DNA of 12,226 nucleotides from an uncultured Veillonella sp. (lineage in GTDB: Bacteria > Bacillota_C > Negativicutes > Veillonellales > Veillonellaceae): contig CAAFRK010000181.1 of NCBI GenBank assembly GCA_900765235.1, positions 1 to 12,226 on the forward strand, written 5' to 3'. The notes beneath the pieces were generated by a model. That model saw only the letters and a list, made by a program, of their open reading frames with translations, made no database searches and had not been told where the DNA came from. The translations under genes were made by a program, and so were the position numbers. Positions 1 to 6,133 of the stretch are shown here, piece after piece. Numbering within the stretch: the stretch's first letter is position 1; each line of letters opens with the position of its first letter.

Positions 1-9
1 AAGTTACTC

Positions 10-60
10 AAAAAGATAAAATGCCGATGGAGCTAGTATTTAACTAGTTCCATCGGCATT
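10..60 (-). terminator. Intrinsic terminator downstream of glutamate dehydrogenase
   Basis: A 17-bp inverted repeat (20-36 with 44-60, one G-T wobble) flanks a 7-nt loop. Read on the minus strand, the stem is followed by a T-rich run (about 10-19). It lies about 86 nt past the gdh stop codon and would end that transcript. On the plus strand no T-tract follows the stem, so it is not an obvious plus-strand terminator. Confidence 0.72.
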
Positions 61-88
61 AATAGCAACACTTTTTGTCCTATAACCC

Positions 89-116
89 TAAGCTCAAATG
101 AGCTTACGCCTTTTTT
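89..116 (+). terminator. Possible plus-strand terminator for a gene left of the window
   Basis: An 8-bp inverted repeat, TAAGCTCA (89-96) with TGAGCTTA (99-106), is followed after 4 nt by six T residues (111-116) on the plus strand. It could stop transcription entering from the left, opposite to gdh. The stem is short and the T-tract slightly displaced, so this call is weak. Confidence 0.35.
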
Positions 117-145
117 ATGGCTAAATGTTATGGAGGTTGAAAGAA

Positions 146-1402
146 TTAGCAGTTATAACCGCGCCATTTAGTTTCTACTACGAGGCGTTCAAGGGCAACC
201 ATGTACGCTGCTTGACGAGGTGGTACATTGTATTTATGTTGCATTTCCCAAACTGCTTCAAAGCTATTTTGCATATTCTTAGTTAACCGTTCGTTAACTT
301 CTTCTTCAGTCCAGTAGAAGCTTGCTTTGTTTTGTACCCATTCATAGTAAGATACAACTACGCCACCGCCGTTTGCAAGAACGTCAGGGATGATGTCGAT
401 ACCTTTTTCATAGAAGTATTTATCTGCATCATTAGTAGTAGGGCCGTTAGCACCTTCCAAGATAATTTTAGCTTGGATGTTTTCCATGTTGTCTTTGTTC
501 AATTGGTTTTCAAGAGCTGCCATGTACAATACATCAACTGGTTGAGCCAATAATTCTTGGGCACCAATTGTAGTCATGCCTGGTTCGCTGTAACCTTCAA
601 GGGAACGACCATGGGAGTTAGCGTATTCATAAGCTTTTTCTACATCAAGACCATTAGGGTTGTAGATATTAACGCTTACATCGCCAATAGCAACAACTTT
701 AGCGCCTGCTTGAGCGATGAGACGAGCACCTACGGAACCTACGTTACCGAAGCCTTGTACTGCTACAGTAAGGTTTTTAATGTCTAAGTTTTTCTTAGCG
801 AGATAGCTTTGCAATGCGATGAGACAGCCGCGGCCAGTCGCTTCATTACGACCTAAGGAACCGCCTACTTCGATAGGTTTACCCGTAACGATACCAGGGC
901 TCCATTCACCTTTTAATGTGCTGTATTCATCAGCAATCCAGCTCATGATTTGAGAGTTTGTATTTACGTCTGGAGCTGGAACGTCAGTATTAACACCAAT
1001 GATTGGCGCAATACGACGTACAAAGTTACGAGTTAAGCGTTCTAATTCGCGAGGATTCAAAGTTTTAGGATCAACTTTGATACCGCCTTTACCACCGCCA
1101 TAAGGGATGTTAGCGATAGCATTTTTAATAGTCATCCAAGCAGCCAATGCACGAACTTCGTTTTCATCGGAATCTGGATGGAAACGAAGACCACCTTTAG
1201 CACTGCCACGCAATGTGGAGTGTTGGCAACGGTAGCCTTCGTATACGCGAACTTCACCATTATCTAGTTGAAGTGGTACAGCTACTTTTAGTTCCCGTTC
1301 AGGATGGCGTAATACTTCGTATTCACTACGAGTATAGCCGAGCTTTTCGGCTGCTACATCTAACGTATTTAGCATGTTTTCATAAGGATTATAACCGCTC
1401 AT
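146..1402 (-). CDS. gdhA: Glutamate dehydrogenase (Glu/Leu/Phe/Val dehydrogenase family)
   Basis: This cytoplasmic enzyme interconverts glutamate and 2-oxoglutarate plus ammonia with a nicotinamide cofactor. The 418-residue protein has the usual length of the RocG/GudB-like hexameric group. Visible motifs are GSAKGG (66-71, substrate lysine 69), PYGGGKGG (100-107, catalytic Lys105), VPAPDVNT (141-148, catalytic Asp145), the Rossmann fingerprint GFGNVG (217-222), and the C-terminal DVLANGGGVVVSYYEW block (340-355). An Asp at position 241, near the end of the second Rossmann strand, fits NAD rather than NADP use and so a catabolic role; this is inference. The ATG has AGGAGG (1411-1416) 8 nt upstream. 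The gene appears monocistronic, with its own promoter, a leader of about 95 nt and its own terminator. It could act on another amino acid in the family, but the closest resemblance is to RocG/GudB. Confidence 0.93.
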   Translation of the reverse strand: MSGYNPYENMLNTLDVAAEKLGYTRSEYEVLRHPERELKVAVPLQLDNGEVRVYEGYRCQHSTLRGSAKGGLRFHPDSDENEVRALAAWMTIKNAIANIPYGGGKGGIKVDPKTLNPRELERLTRNFVRRIAPIIGVNTDVPAPDVNTNSQIMSWIADEYSTLKGEWSPGIVTGKPIEVGGSLGRNEATGRGCLIALQSYLAKKNLDIKNLTVAVQGFGNVGSVGARLIAQAGAKVVAIGDVSVNIYNPNGLDVEKAYEYANSHGRSLEGYSEPGMTTIGAQELLAQPVDVLYMAALENQLNKDNMENIQAKIILEGANGPTTNDADKYFYEKGIDIIPDVLANGGGVVVSYYEWVQNKASFYWTEEEVNERLTKNMQNSFEAVWEMQHKYNVPPRQAAYMVALERLVVETKWRGYNC

Positions 1403-1453
1403 AATAATGACCTCCTGTATATAAGATTAAATGAAGTCTTGCTAATTTTACAC

Positions 1454-1486
1454 ATACTGAAGTATTCGACATTGTATACAGAATAC
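1454..1486 (-). promoter_or_regulatory. Cluster of short dyads in the gdh leader (candidate operator)
   Basis: Three overlapping symmetric elements lie between the predicted gdh start of transcription and its ribosome binding site: ATACTGAAGTAT (1454-1465), the pair GTATTC (1462-1467) with GAATAC (1481-1486), and the central palindrome TGTATACA (1473-1480). GTATAC cores are frequent in operators of GntR/FadR-type regulators. The position, about +10 to +42, would suit a repressor site. That it is an operator is inference. Confidence 0.35.
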
Positions 1487-1502
1487 CCTTTCTAATTTTA
1501 TA

Positions 1503-1530
1503 AATATATTCTATAGTTTTTAATGTTCAA
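1503..1530 (-). promoter_or_regulatory. Putative sigma-A type promoter of gdh
   Basis: On the minus strand TTGAAC (RC at 1525-1530, 4/6 to consensus) and TATATT (RC at 1503-1508, 5/6) are separated by 16 nt. The predicted transcript would begin near 1496, giving a leader of about 95 nt before the gdh ATG. The surroundings are very AT-rich, so chance matches are possible. Confidence 0.45.
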
Positions 1531-1621
1531 AAAGTGTATAGAATATAGATGTTTACTGTGATAATAGTCACTCGAAGAGTTAGACATAAATCGTAGTTTT
1601 TACAGTATAAATGGATACTTT

Positions 1622-1664
1622 TACAAAAAATAAAAAGAGACCGGTGAAAGATACTTTCACCAGC
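1622..1664 (-). terminator. Intrinsic terminator of the AGCS symporter gene
   Basis: A perfect 8-bp stem (GGTGAAAG 1643-1650 with CTTTCACC 1654-1661) and a 3-nt loop lies about 20 nt past the symporter stop. On the minus strand it is followed by a long T-rich tail (1622-1637). Partial pairing extends the base of the stem. Confidence 0.85.
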
Positions 1665-1682
1665 CTCATAAGAGAATATATT

Positions 1683-3143
1683 TTATTTTTCCACTGTATC
1701 TTCCACTGGAGTAGGAGGTACAGAAGAGTCTGTAGTTTGACCGTCACCCCACCATACGATACCGTATGTATGATTAAGAACAGAGCGGTTAAATACAGGT
1801 GTTTCGATGCCTGCCTTGCGTTGTTTAATATAGTCTTCAAGAGCAAGACCTGCAGTACGACCCATACGTACGATGGAACTAATATTAGTTAATACTAAGA
1901 AAGCCATGAATAAATCGGCTAAATTCCATACTAGATCAAGGGAGGCGATAGAGCCTACAAATGTCATGATAATTACGCCGATACGGAACAAATGAAGATA
2001 GAATCTCTTATCTGTTAAGTGGCTAATGTTAATTTCACCGTAGTAATAGTTACCAATTAAGGAACTGAAGGAGAACATTACGATAAAGATTGCTACCGCT
2101 GTAGGTGCCCAAGAACCGAGTTGTTGTTCAAGGTTATGTTGCACTAGAGCTACACCAGTTAAGCCTGTTGTGCTATAGTCGCCAACGACGAGTACGATGA
2201 AAGCAGAAGCTGTACAAATGATAAATGTATCAAGGAATACGCCGAATGCTTGTACAAGACCTTGTTCAACAGGGTGGTTAACAGCTGCAGTAGCCGCTGC
2301 GTTAGGTACAGAACCTTCACCAGCTTCGTTAGAGAATAGACCGCGTTTAATACCATTCATTACAGTGGCACCTAATAAGCCGCCACCTGCCGCAACTGGT
2401 TCAAAAGCGGAAGAGAAAATAGTGTAGATTACATGTGGGAATTGAGTAATATTCATAATTACTACGAATAATGCAGTAGCGATGTATAGAACCGCCATGA
2501 TAGGAACGATGATTTCAGATGCTTTAGCAACGCGGCTAATGCCACCGAAAATAATAATACCAAGAAGAATTGCTACTACAGCGCCAGTATAGGATACATC
2601 AAAGTTGAATACTTGGAGAGATGCAGCTAATGTGTTAGCTTGTACAGAGTTGTAAATCCAACCGTATGTAATACTGATCAAAATAGCGAATAAAACAGAT
2701 AAAGCTTTGTTGTTTAAGCCGTAGCGAATGTAGTAAGCTGGACCACCGTAAAAGCCGCCTTTAGCAACAGGTTCTTTGTAGATTTGAGCCAATGTAGATT
2801 CGATGAAACCTGTAGCAGCACCGATAAGAGCGATAACCCACATCCAGAAGACCGCACCAGGACCACCGAGTACAACGGCGATTGCAATACCTGCGATATT
2901 ACCAACACCTACACGAGATGCAGTACTAACACAGAATGCTTGGAATGAGGATACATGATTTTTTTCAGTAGAACTACCTGCACCACTGATTACGAGGCGA
3001 ATCATTTCTTTGATCATCCGAATTTGTACAAAATTCGTTGTCATTGTAAAGAAGAGACCTGCGCCGATGAGGATAAAGATGATGAAATAGCTCCATAAAT
3101 AACCATTTATGGTAGAGATAGCATCATTGAGCATTGCTTCCAT
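1683..3143 (-). CDS. AGCS-family sodium:alanine/glycine symporter
   Basis: An integral inner-membrane transporter of the alanine or glycine:cation symporter family, which imports small neutral amino acids with Na+ (or H+). The 486-residue protein is within the family's range and strongly hydrophobic, with roughly ten membrane segments starting at about residues 17-35. Family signatures are visible: STASRVGVGNIAG (73-85), GGPGAVFWMW (93-102), GGFYGGPAYY (129-138) and GLFSNEAGEGSVPNAA (268-283). The C-terminal 40 or so residues are hydrophilic and probably cytoplasmic. The chosen ATG has AAAGGGG (3151-3157) 7 nt upstream; the ATG at codon 4 would be too far from it. It has its own promoter and terminator. 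Alanine or glycine is the best substrate guess; glutamine or serine cannot be excluded. Its place beside glutamate dehydrogenase fits amino-acid catabolism. Confidence 0.93.
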   Translation of the reverse strand: MEAMLNDAISTINGYLWSYFIIFILIGAGLFFTMTTNFVQIRMIKEMIRLVISGAGSSTEKNHVSSFQAFCVSTASRVGVGNIAGIAIAVVLGGPGAVFWMWVIALIGAATGFIESTLAQIYKEPVAKGGFYGGPAYYIRYGLNNKALSVLFAILISITYGWIYNSVQANTLAASLQVFNFDVSYTGAVVAILLGIIIFGGISRVAKASEIIVPIMAVLYIATALFVVIMNITQFPHVIYTIFSSAFEPVAAGGGLLGATVMNGIKRGLFSNEAGEGSVPNAAATAAVNHPVEQGLVQAFGVFLDTFIICTASAFIVLVVGDYSTTGLTGVALVQHNLEQQLGSWAPTAVAIFIVMFSFSSLIGNYYYGEINISHLTDKRFYLHLFRIGVIIMTFVGSIASLDLVWNLADLFMAFLVLTNISSIVRMGRTAGLALEDYIKQRKAGIETPVFNRSVLNHTYGIVWWGDGQTTDSSVPPTPVEDTVEK

Positions 3144-3170
3144 AAAAAAGCCCCTTTCATATAAAATAAT

Positions 3171-3200
3171 TCTATATAGTTATTGATGTTATTGTATCAA
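3171..3200 (-). promoter_or_regulatory. Putative promoter of the AGCS symporter with overlapping dyad
   Basis: On the minus strand TTGATA (RC at 3195-3200, 5/6 to the -35 consensus) is followed by TATATA after 16 nt or TATAGA after 18 nt (RC within 3171-3178). The dyad TTGAT-N8-ATCAA (3183-3200) covers the -35 element, which is where a repressor would block polymerase. The leader would be only about 25 nt, leaving no room for a riboswitch. Confidence 0.45.
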
Positions 3201-3216
3201 TTTCTATAGAGTCTGT

Positions 3217-3250
3217 AAAATAAAAATCCCTCACAAACGTGAGGGATTTT
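3217..3250 (-). terminator. Intrinsic terminator of the ispE-gntR operon
   Basis: A perfect 12-bp inverted repeat (3223-3234 with 3239-3250, including CCCTCAC/GTGAGGG) has a 4-nt AAAC loop. It lies 40 nt past the gntR stop. On the minus strand the stem runs into a T-rich tail (3217-3226). The flanking A/T runs also give it some bidirectional character. Confidence 0.87.
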
Positions 3251-3289
3251 GTTAGTAGTTAACTATTCTATTGTAGGTAAGGATATTCC

Positions 3290-3982
3290 CTATGCCTTGA
3301 TAAACTCTTGGGATTCTTCCATACCTTGTAATAAGGTCTGTTCAGAGTGTTCCATGTGAATCTGAGCCAATTTACGAGCTTGTGTTGCGTTATGAGAAGC
3401 AATAGCCTCTACGAGTTGGCGATGTTCTTCCCATGTTTTTCTAAGACGACCCGGTTGATTCATGGAGAAGCTGCGGAATCGGTATGTTTGCTCGCGTAAG
3501 TTGTGCACGATGTCTGCAAGGCGTTCGTTACGAGAGGCACGATATAGTACTTCGTGGAATTCCACGTCCGCTGCTACAACGGATTCCATATCTTTGTTTT
3601 CCATATGGTCGCCAATCTCTACGAGCATTCGTTCTAATGTTTCAATTTCTTCTGCAGTGATACGTTCTGCTGCAAGACCAGCTGCTAGCTCTTCGAGGGC
3701 AGACCGAATTTCGAATACTTGGGTAATATCTTTTAACGATATATTGGCTACGTATGTGCCACGGCGAGGCACCATAACAACAAAGCCTTCTAGTTCAAGT
3801 TTACGTATAGCTTCGCGAATTGGTGTACGGCTTACACCAAGTTCTTCTGCTAGAGGAATTTCCATAAGGCGTTCGCCCGGTTTTAACACGCCGTCTTGAA
3901 TGGCTTGACGCAATGTTTCACTTACAACTTCGCGTAGAGGTTTATACGCATCGAGGCGTATTGGTTGTAACCGTTTTGTCAT
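3290..3982 (-). CDS. GntR-family transcriptional regulator, FCD (FadR C-terminal) type
   Basis: A DNA-binding regulator of 230 residues. An N-terminal winged helix-turn-helix (about 14-78) contains the GntR hallmarks LRQAIQDGVLKPGERL (24-39) and LAEELGVSRTPIREAIRKLE (44-63), then the wing RRGTYVA (73-79). The FCD ligand-binding domain (about 88-213) keeps the probable metal-binding set Asp139, His143, His187 and His209, so it probably senses a small carboxylate or similar metabolite. The ATG at 3980-3982 is chosen because AGGAGG (3990-3995) lies 7 nt upstream; a longer reading from 4027 would start inside ispE without a comparable site. Its ATG overlaps the ispE TGA as ATGA, implying translational coupling. 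The ligand and regulon cannot be read from the sequence. The adjacent symporter and glutamate dehydrogenase, and its own operon, are candidates. Confidence 0.9.
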   Translation of the reverse strand: MTKRLQPIRLDAYKPLREVVSETLRQAIQDGVLKPGERLMEIPLAEELGVSRTPIREAIRKLELEGFVVMVPRRGTYVANISLKDITQVFEIRSALEELAAGLAAERITAEEIETLERMLVEIGDHMENKDMESVVAADVEFHEVLYRASRNERLADIVHNLREQTYRFRSFSMNQPGRLRKTWEEHRQLVEAIASHNATQARKLAQIHMEHSEQTLLQGMEESQEFIKA

Positions 3983-4875
3983 GGTAAGTCCTCCTGTGTA
4001 CATGTTTTTGTAATGAGAGATAGCCAATCATGTCCTGCTGCTTTGATCTCTTCTTGCAATTGCAATGCTTCCATTGGTTTGTCTAGCAATACTACCATAG
4101 TAGGACCACTGCCGGTCATGATGGTTGGGTACCCACGACTTGTGAAGAACTCTTTGCAAATGACAAGTTCTTCGTGGTCTGGGAAGAGTAGTTCTTCAAA
4201 TGTATTAGCACTAGCAAGGAATGCTGATTTTAAGTCATTGTTTTCTAGGTGTCGTTGGACTGTATCGATAGTTTGTTTTGTTGCTACGGACTTGCCTGTG
4301 AAGCGACCATAAGCAGCTGCAGTTGATACAGAAACCTTTGGTTTTACTAGCAATAGCCAATGTGGATCTGGAGATTTTCCGTACGTTAATAATTCACCAC
4401 GCCCCGTGCCCCGTGCTGTACCACCTTGCAATAGGAATGGCACATCGGATCCAAGAGTAGCACCGATTTGTAAAAGTTCCTCTTGGGTGAGTCGTAAGTC
4501 CCAGAATCGATTGAGACCTACTAACATAGCAGCCGCATCAGCACTACCACCGCCAAGACCGGCTTGAATAGGTACCCGTTTTAATAGGTGAATGGCAGCT
4601 CCCGCTTTGCAGCCTGTATAGGCTTGGATTGCCCGTAATGCTTTAAGGGCAAGATTCTCTTCGCCGTAAGTGACGAGTTTTTGCATATACTCAGGCAATT
4701 CTGGAGCCCCGCCGGAGAATACTACGGAATGATGCTTAGCAAAATAAATGGAATCGCTAAGGCGAATAGATTGGAAGATAGAGTCGATATCGTGGTATCC
4801 ATCTTCACGCTTGCCTGTAATAGCAAGACCAATATTAATTTTACTGCAACCGAGTTGCTCAAAACTTTTACTCAT
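3979..4875 (-). CDS. ispE: 4-diphosphocytidyl-2-C-methyl-D-erythritol kinase (IspE)
   Basis: A GHMP-family kinase of the MEP pathway. It phosphorylates the 2-hydroxyl of CDP-methylerythritol with ATP, towards IPP and DMAPP and so undecaprenyl carriers and quinones. The 298-residue length is typical. Motifs in order: CSKINIGLAITGKREDGYHD (10-29, catalytic Lys12), the ATP-binding glycine-rich PIQAGLGGGSADAA (102-115), GSDVPFLL (142-149, catalytic Asp144), and the C-terminal GSGPTMVVLL (255-264). The ATG at 4873-4875 has GAGG (4881-4884) 5 nt upstream. The last bases overlap the gntR start (ATGA), forming a two-gene operon. A regulator gene directly after ispE also occurs in other Firmicutes (for example purR near ispE in Bacillus, from memory), so the arrangement may be an old one. 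Confidence 0.95.
   Translation of the reverse strand: MSKSFEQLGCSKINIGLAITGKREDGYHDIDSIFQSIRLSDSIYFAKHHSVVFSGGAPELPEYMQKLVTYGEENLALKALRAIQAYTGCKAGAAIHLLKRVPIQAGLGGGSADAAAMLVGLNRFWDLRLTQEELLQIGATLGSDVPFLLQGGTARGTGRGELLTYGKSPDPHWLLLVKPKVSVSTAAAYGRFTGKSVATKQTIDTVQRHLENNDLKSAFLASANTFEELLFPDHEELVICKEFFTSRGYPTIMTGSGPTMVVLLDKPMEALQLQEEIKAAGHDWLSLITKTCTQEDLP
3990..3995 (-). promoter_or_regulatory. Ribosome binding site that decides the gntR start
   Basis: AGGAGG on the minus strand lies 7 nt before the ATG at 3980-3982 and inside the last codons of ispE. It supports the 230-residue reading of the regulator over the longer open frame. Confidence 0.85.
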
Positions 4876-5080
4876 GATAGCCTCGTTTGTAACATACAGA
4901 ATATATGCAATTTATATGTTTATTTTATACTCTTATAAAGTGATTGAAAATAACCATTAAGTGGTTTATGATGAATTTGTATACGCATATTGTTTTATTA
5001 CTAAATGTATTGTAAATAGCGTATGCTTTAGTTAGTTCATTATAGAATATTTATAGTGAAATGGCAATTTGGAGGGACCT
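4876..5080. promoter_or_regulatory. Divergent control region between ispE and the YitT-family gene
   Basis: 205 bases, very AT-rich, must hold the promoters of both divergent genes, but no clean -35/-10 pair stands out on either strand. TAAAAT-like and TATAGT-like -10 elements are present. The clearest structure is an imperfect inverted repeat, GTATACGC (4979-4986) with GCGTATGC (5019-5026), 7 of 8 matching with the odd pair a T-G, spaced by 32 nt. Its left arm is part of TTGTATAC (4977-4984), also found in the gdh leader. Confidence 0.4.
5071..5075 (+). promoter_or_regulatory. Ribosome binding site that decides the YitT-family gene start
   Basis: GGAGG ends 5 nt before the ATG at 5081. A TTG start at 5069 would lie within this site, so the ATG is preferred. 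Confidence 0.85.
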
Positions 5081-6010
5081 ATGTTCGCTAAGTATAAAAG
5101 TGTTATCTATGAAAGCCTTATGGTCATTCTTGGATGTGCCATATTTGGTGCCGGCCTTGATGCCTTTGTATTGCCACACAAATTGGTGAGTACTGGTATT
5201 AGTGGGGTAGGCTTGATTTTGTATTATTTAACGGGCTTATCCGTTGGTTCTTGGAATATGATTTTAAATATTCCTATATTCTGGGCTGCTTGGAAGTGGC
5301 TAGGTACCCGTGTTGTTATCAAGACCTTGTATGGCACATTGCTGCTGTCTTGGATGGTTGATTTATTTAACTTCTTGCAATATGACATGATTATTAAGGA
5401 CCCTTTGTTGAGTTCCATGATGGCTGGTATTACTACTGGTGTAGGTCTTGGCATTGTATACCGTGTAGGCGGCAACACAGGTGGGCTTGATCCTATTGCA
5501 CTCATTGTACGCAAATATTATGGACTTCAAATGGGGTCCATTAATAGTGCCATAAACTGTGCTATTCTTCTTGCCGCAATTGGTGTTGTTGGCCTTGAAG
5601 CCGTAGCGGTCACACTTATTAGTGTCTATGTGTACACCATCATTACAAATAAGGTGGTTATCGGGTTTAATCAACGAAAGGTAGCTTTCATCATTACCTA
5701 TCGTACCGATGATGTCTGCGAATGCATCATCAAAAAGGTTGGCCGTGGAGCCACTATTATTAATGGTGTAGGTGCTTATACACGGACGCCGAAGCAAATC
5801 GTTATGGTAGCCGTTAATCTCTTGCAAGTAAATAAATTAAAAGAGGTTATTCAAGAGGCCGATCCAAATGTATTTATCTTGATAACTGATGCACAAGAGG
5901 TTATTGGTCAAGGCTTTACGCAGCCTATTATACCGACTGAAGTATGTGAACAGTTGAAAGATAAGAGTACTACACAAGAGGGTAATACACAGACTATACA
6001 TAATCGCTAA
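5081..6010 (+). CDS. YitT-family membrane protein (YitT membrane domain plus DUF2179)
   Basis: A 309-residue inner-membrane protein of unknown biochemical role. The N-terminal two thirds contain about five or six hydrophobic segments (roughly 10-30, 38-55, 58-75, 80-95, 113-128, 155-190) and the family signature GGNTGGLDPIA (130-140). The C-terminal soluble part (about 199-280) matches the DUF2179 pattern, with GRGATIINGVGAYT (221-234) and a typical end around FTQPI; it probably faces the cytoplasm. The last 20 or so residues are polar. The family is widespread in Firmicutes, often in several copies, and a transport role is suspected but unproven. The gene is divergent from ispE. No terminator is visible behind it, so some transcripts may continue into pgm. 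Confidence 0.9.
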   Translation: MFAKYKSVIYESLMVILGCAIFGAGLDAFVLPHKLVSTGISGVGLILYYLTGLSVGSWNMILNIPIFWAAWKWLGTRVVIKTLYGTLLLSWMVDLFNFLQYDMIIKDPLLSSMMAGITTGVGLGIVYRVGGNTGGLDPIALIVRKYYGLQMGSINSAINCAILLAAIGVVGLEAVAVTLISVYVYTIITNKVVIGFNQRKVAFIITYRTDDVCECIIKKVGRGATIINGVGAYTRTPKQIVMVAVNLLQVNKLKEVIQEADPNVFILITDAQEVIGQGFTQPIIPTEVCEQLKDKSTTQEGNTQTIHNR

Positions 6011-6016
6011 GTAAAG

Positions 6017-6054
6017 CAAAATGTAAAATCAGAAAAGTAAAATTCAAAATGTAA
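6017..6054 (+). repeat. A-rich direct repeat in the YitT-pgm intergenic region
   Basis: CAAAATGTAA occurs at 6017-6026 and again at 6045-6054 (period 28), with a degenerate copy AAAAGTAAAA between them. It lies upstream of the putative pgm -10 element. It may be no more than A/T-rich intergenic sequence, or an UP-element-like tract. Confidence 0.35.
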
Positions 6055-6086
6055 GCATTAGTCATCTCATATTAATTATGTGTAAA

Positions 6087-6092
6087 TATAAT
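6087..6092 (+). promoter_or_regulatory. Putative -10 element of the pgm promoter
   Basis: A perfect TATAAT lies 41 nt before the pgm ATG, but no good -35 hexamer is found 16-18 nt upstream and there is no extended TGn. In this AT-rich gap the match could be chance. Confidence 0.35.
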
Positions 6093-6133
6093 ATTTTATG
6101 AATGACATATACATTTGAGATTAGGAGGTTCCT

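Noticed and set aside
1481..1489. GAATACCCT shared by the gdh leader and the ACT-gene leader (7855-7863)
   Set aside because: A single 9-mer match between two AT-rich leaders in 12 kb, in opposite orientation relative to the genes, is expected by chance.
3144..3170. Riboswitch (for example glycine) before the AGCS symporter
   Set aside because: The predicted leader is only about 25 nt, and the whole gap to the gntR terminator is under 80 nt, too short for such an aptamer.
3462..3899. Open frame of 145 codons antisense to gntR, rich in Ser and Arg
   Set aside because: Composition is typical of a shadow of a real coding frame, no ribosome binding site was seen, and it is fully contained within gntR.
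3983..4027. Longer N-terminal reading of the GntR regulator starting at 4027
   Set aside because: It lies inside ispE and adds 15 residues without family similarity. The AGGAGG at 3990-3995 points to the ATG at 3980-3982.
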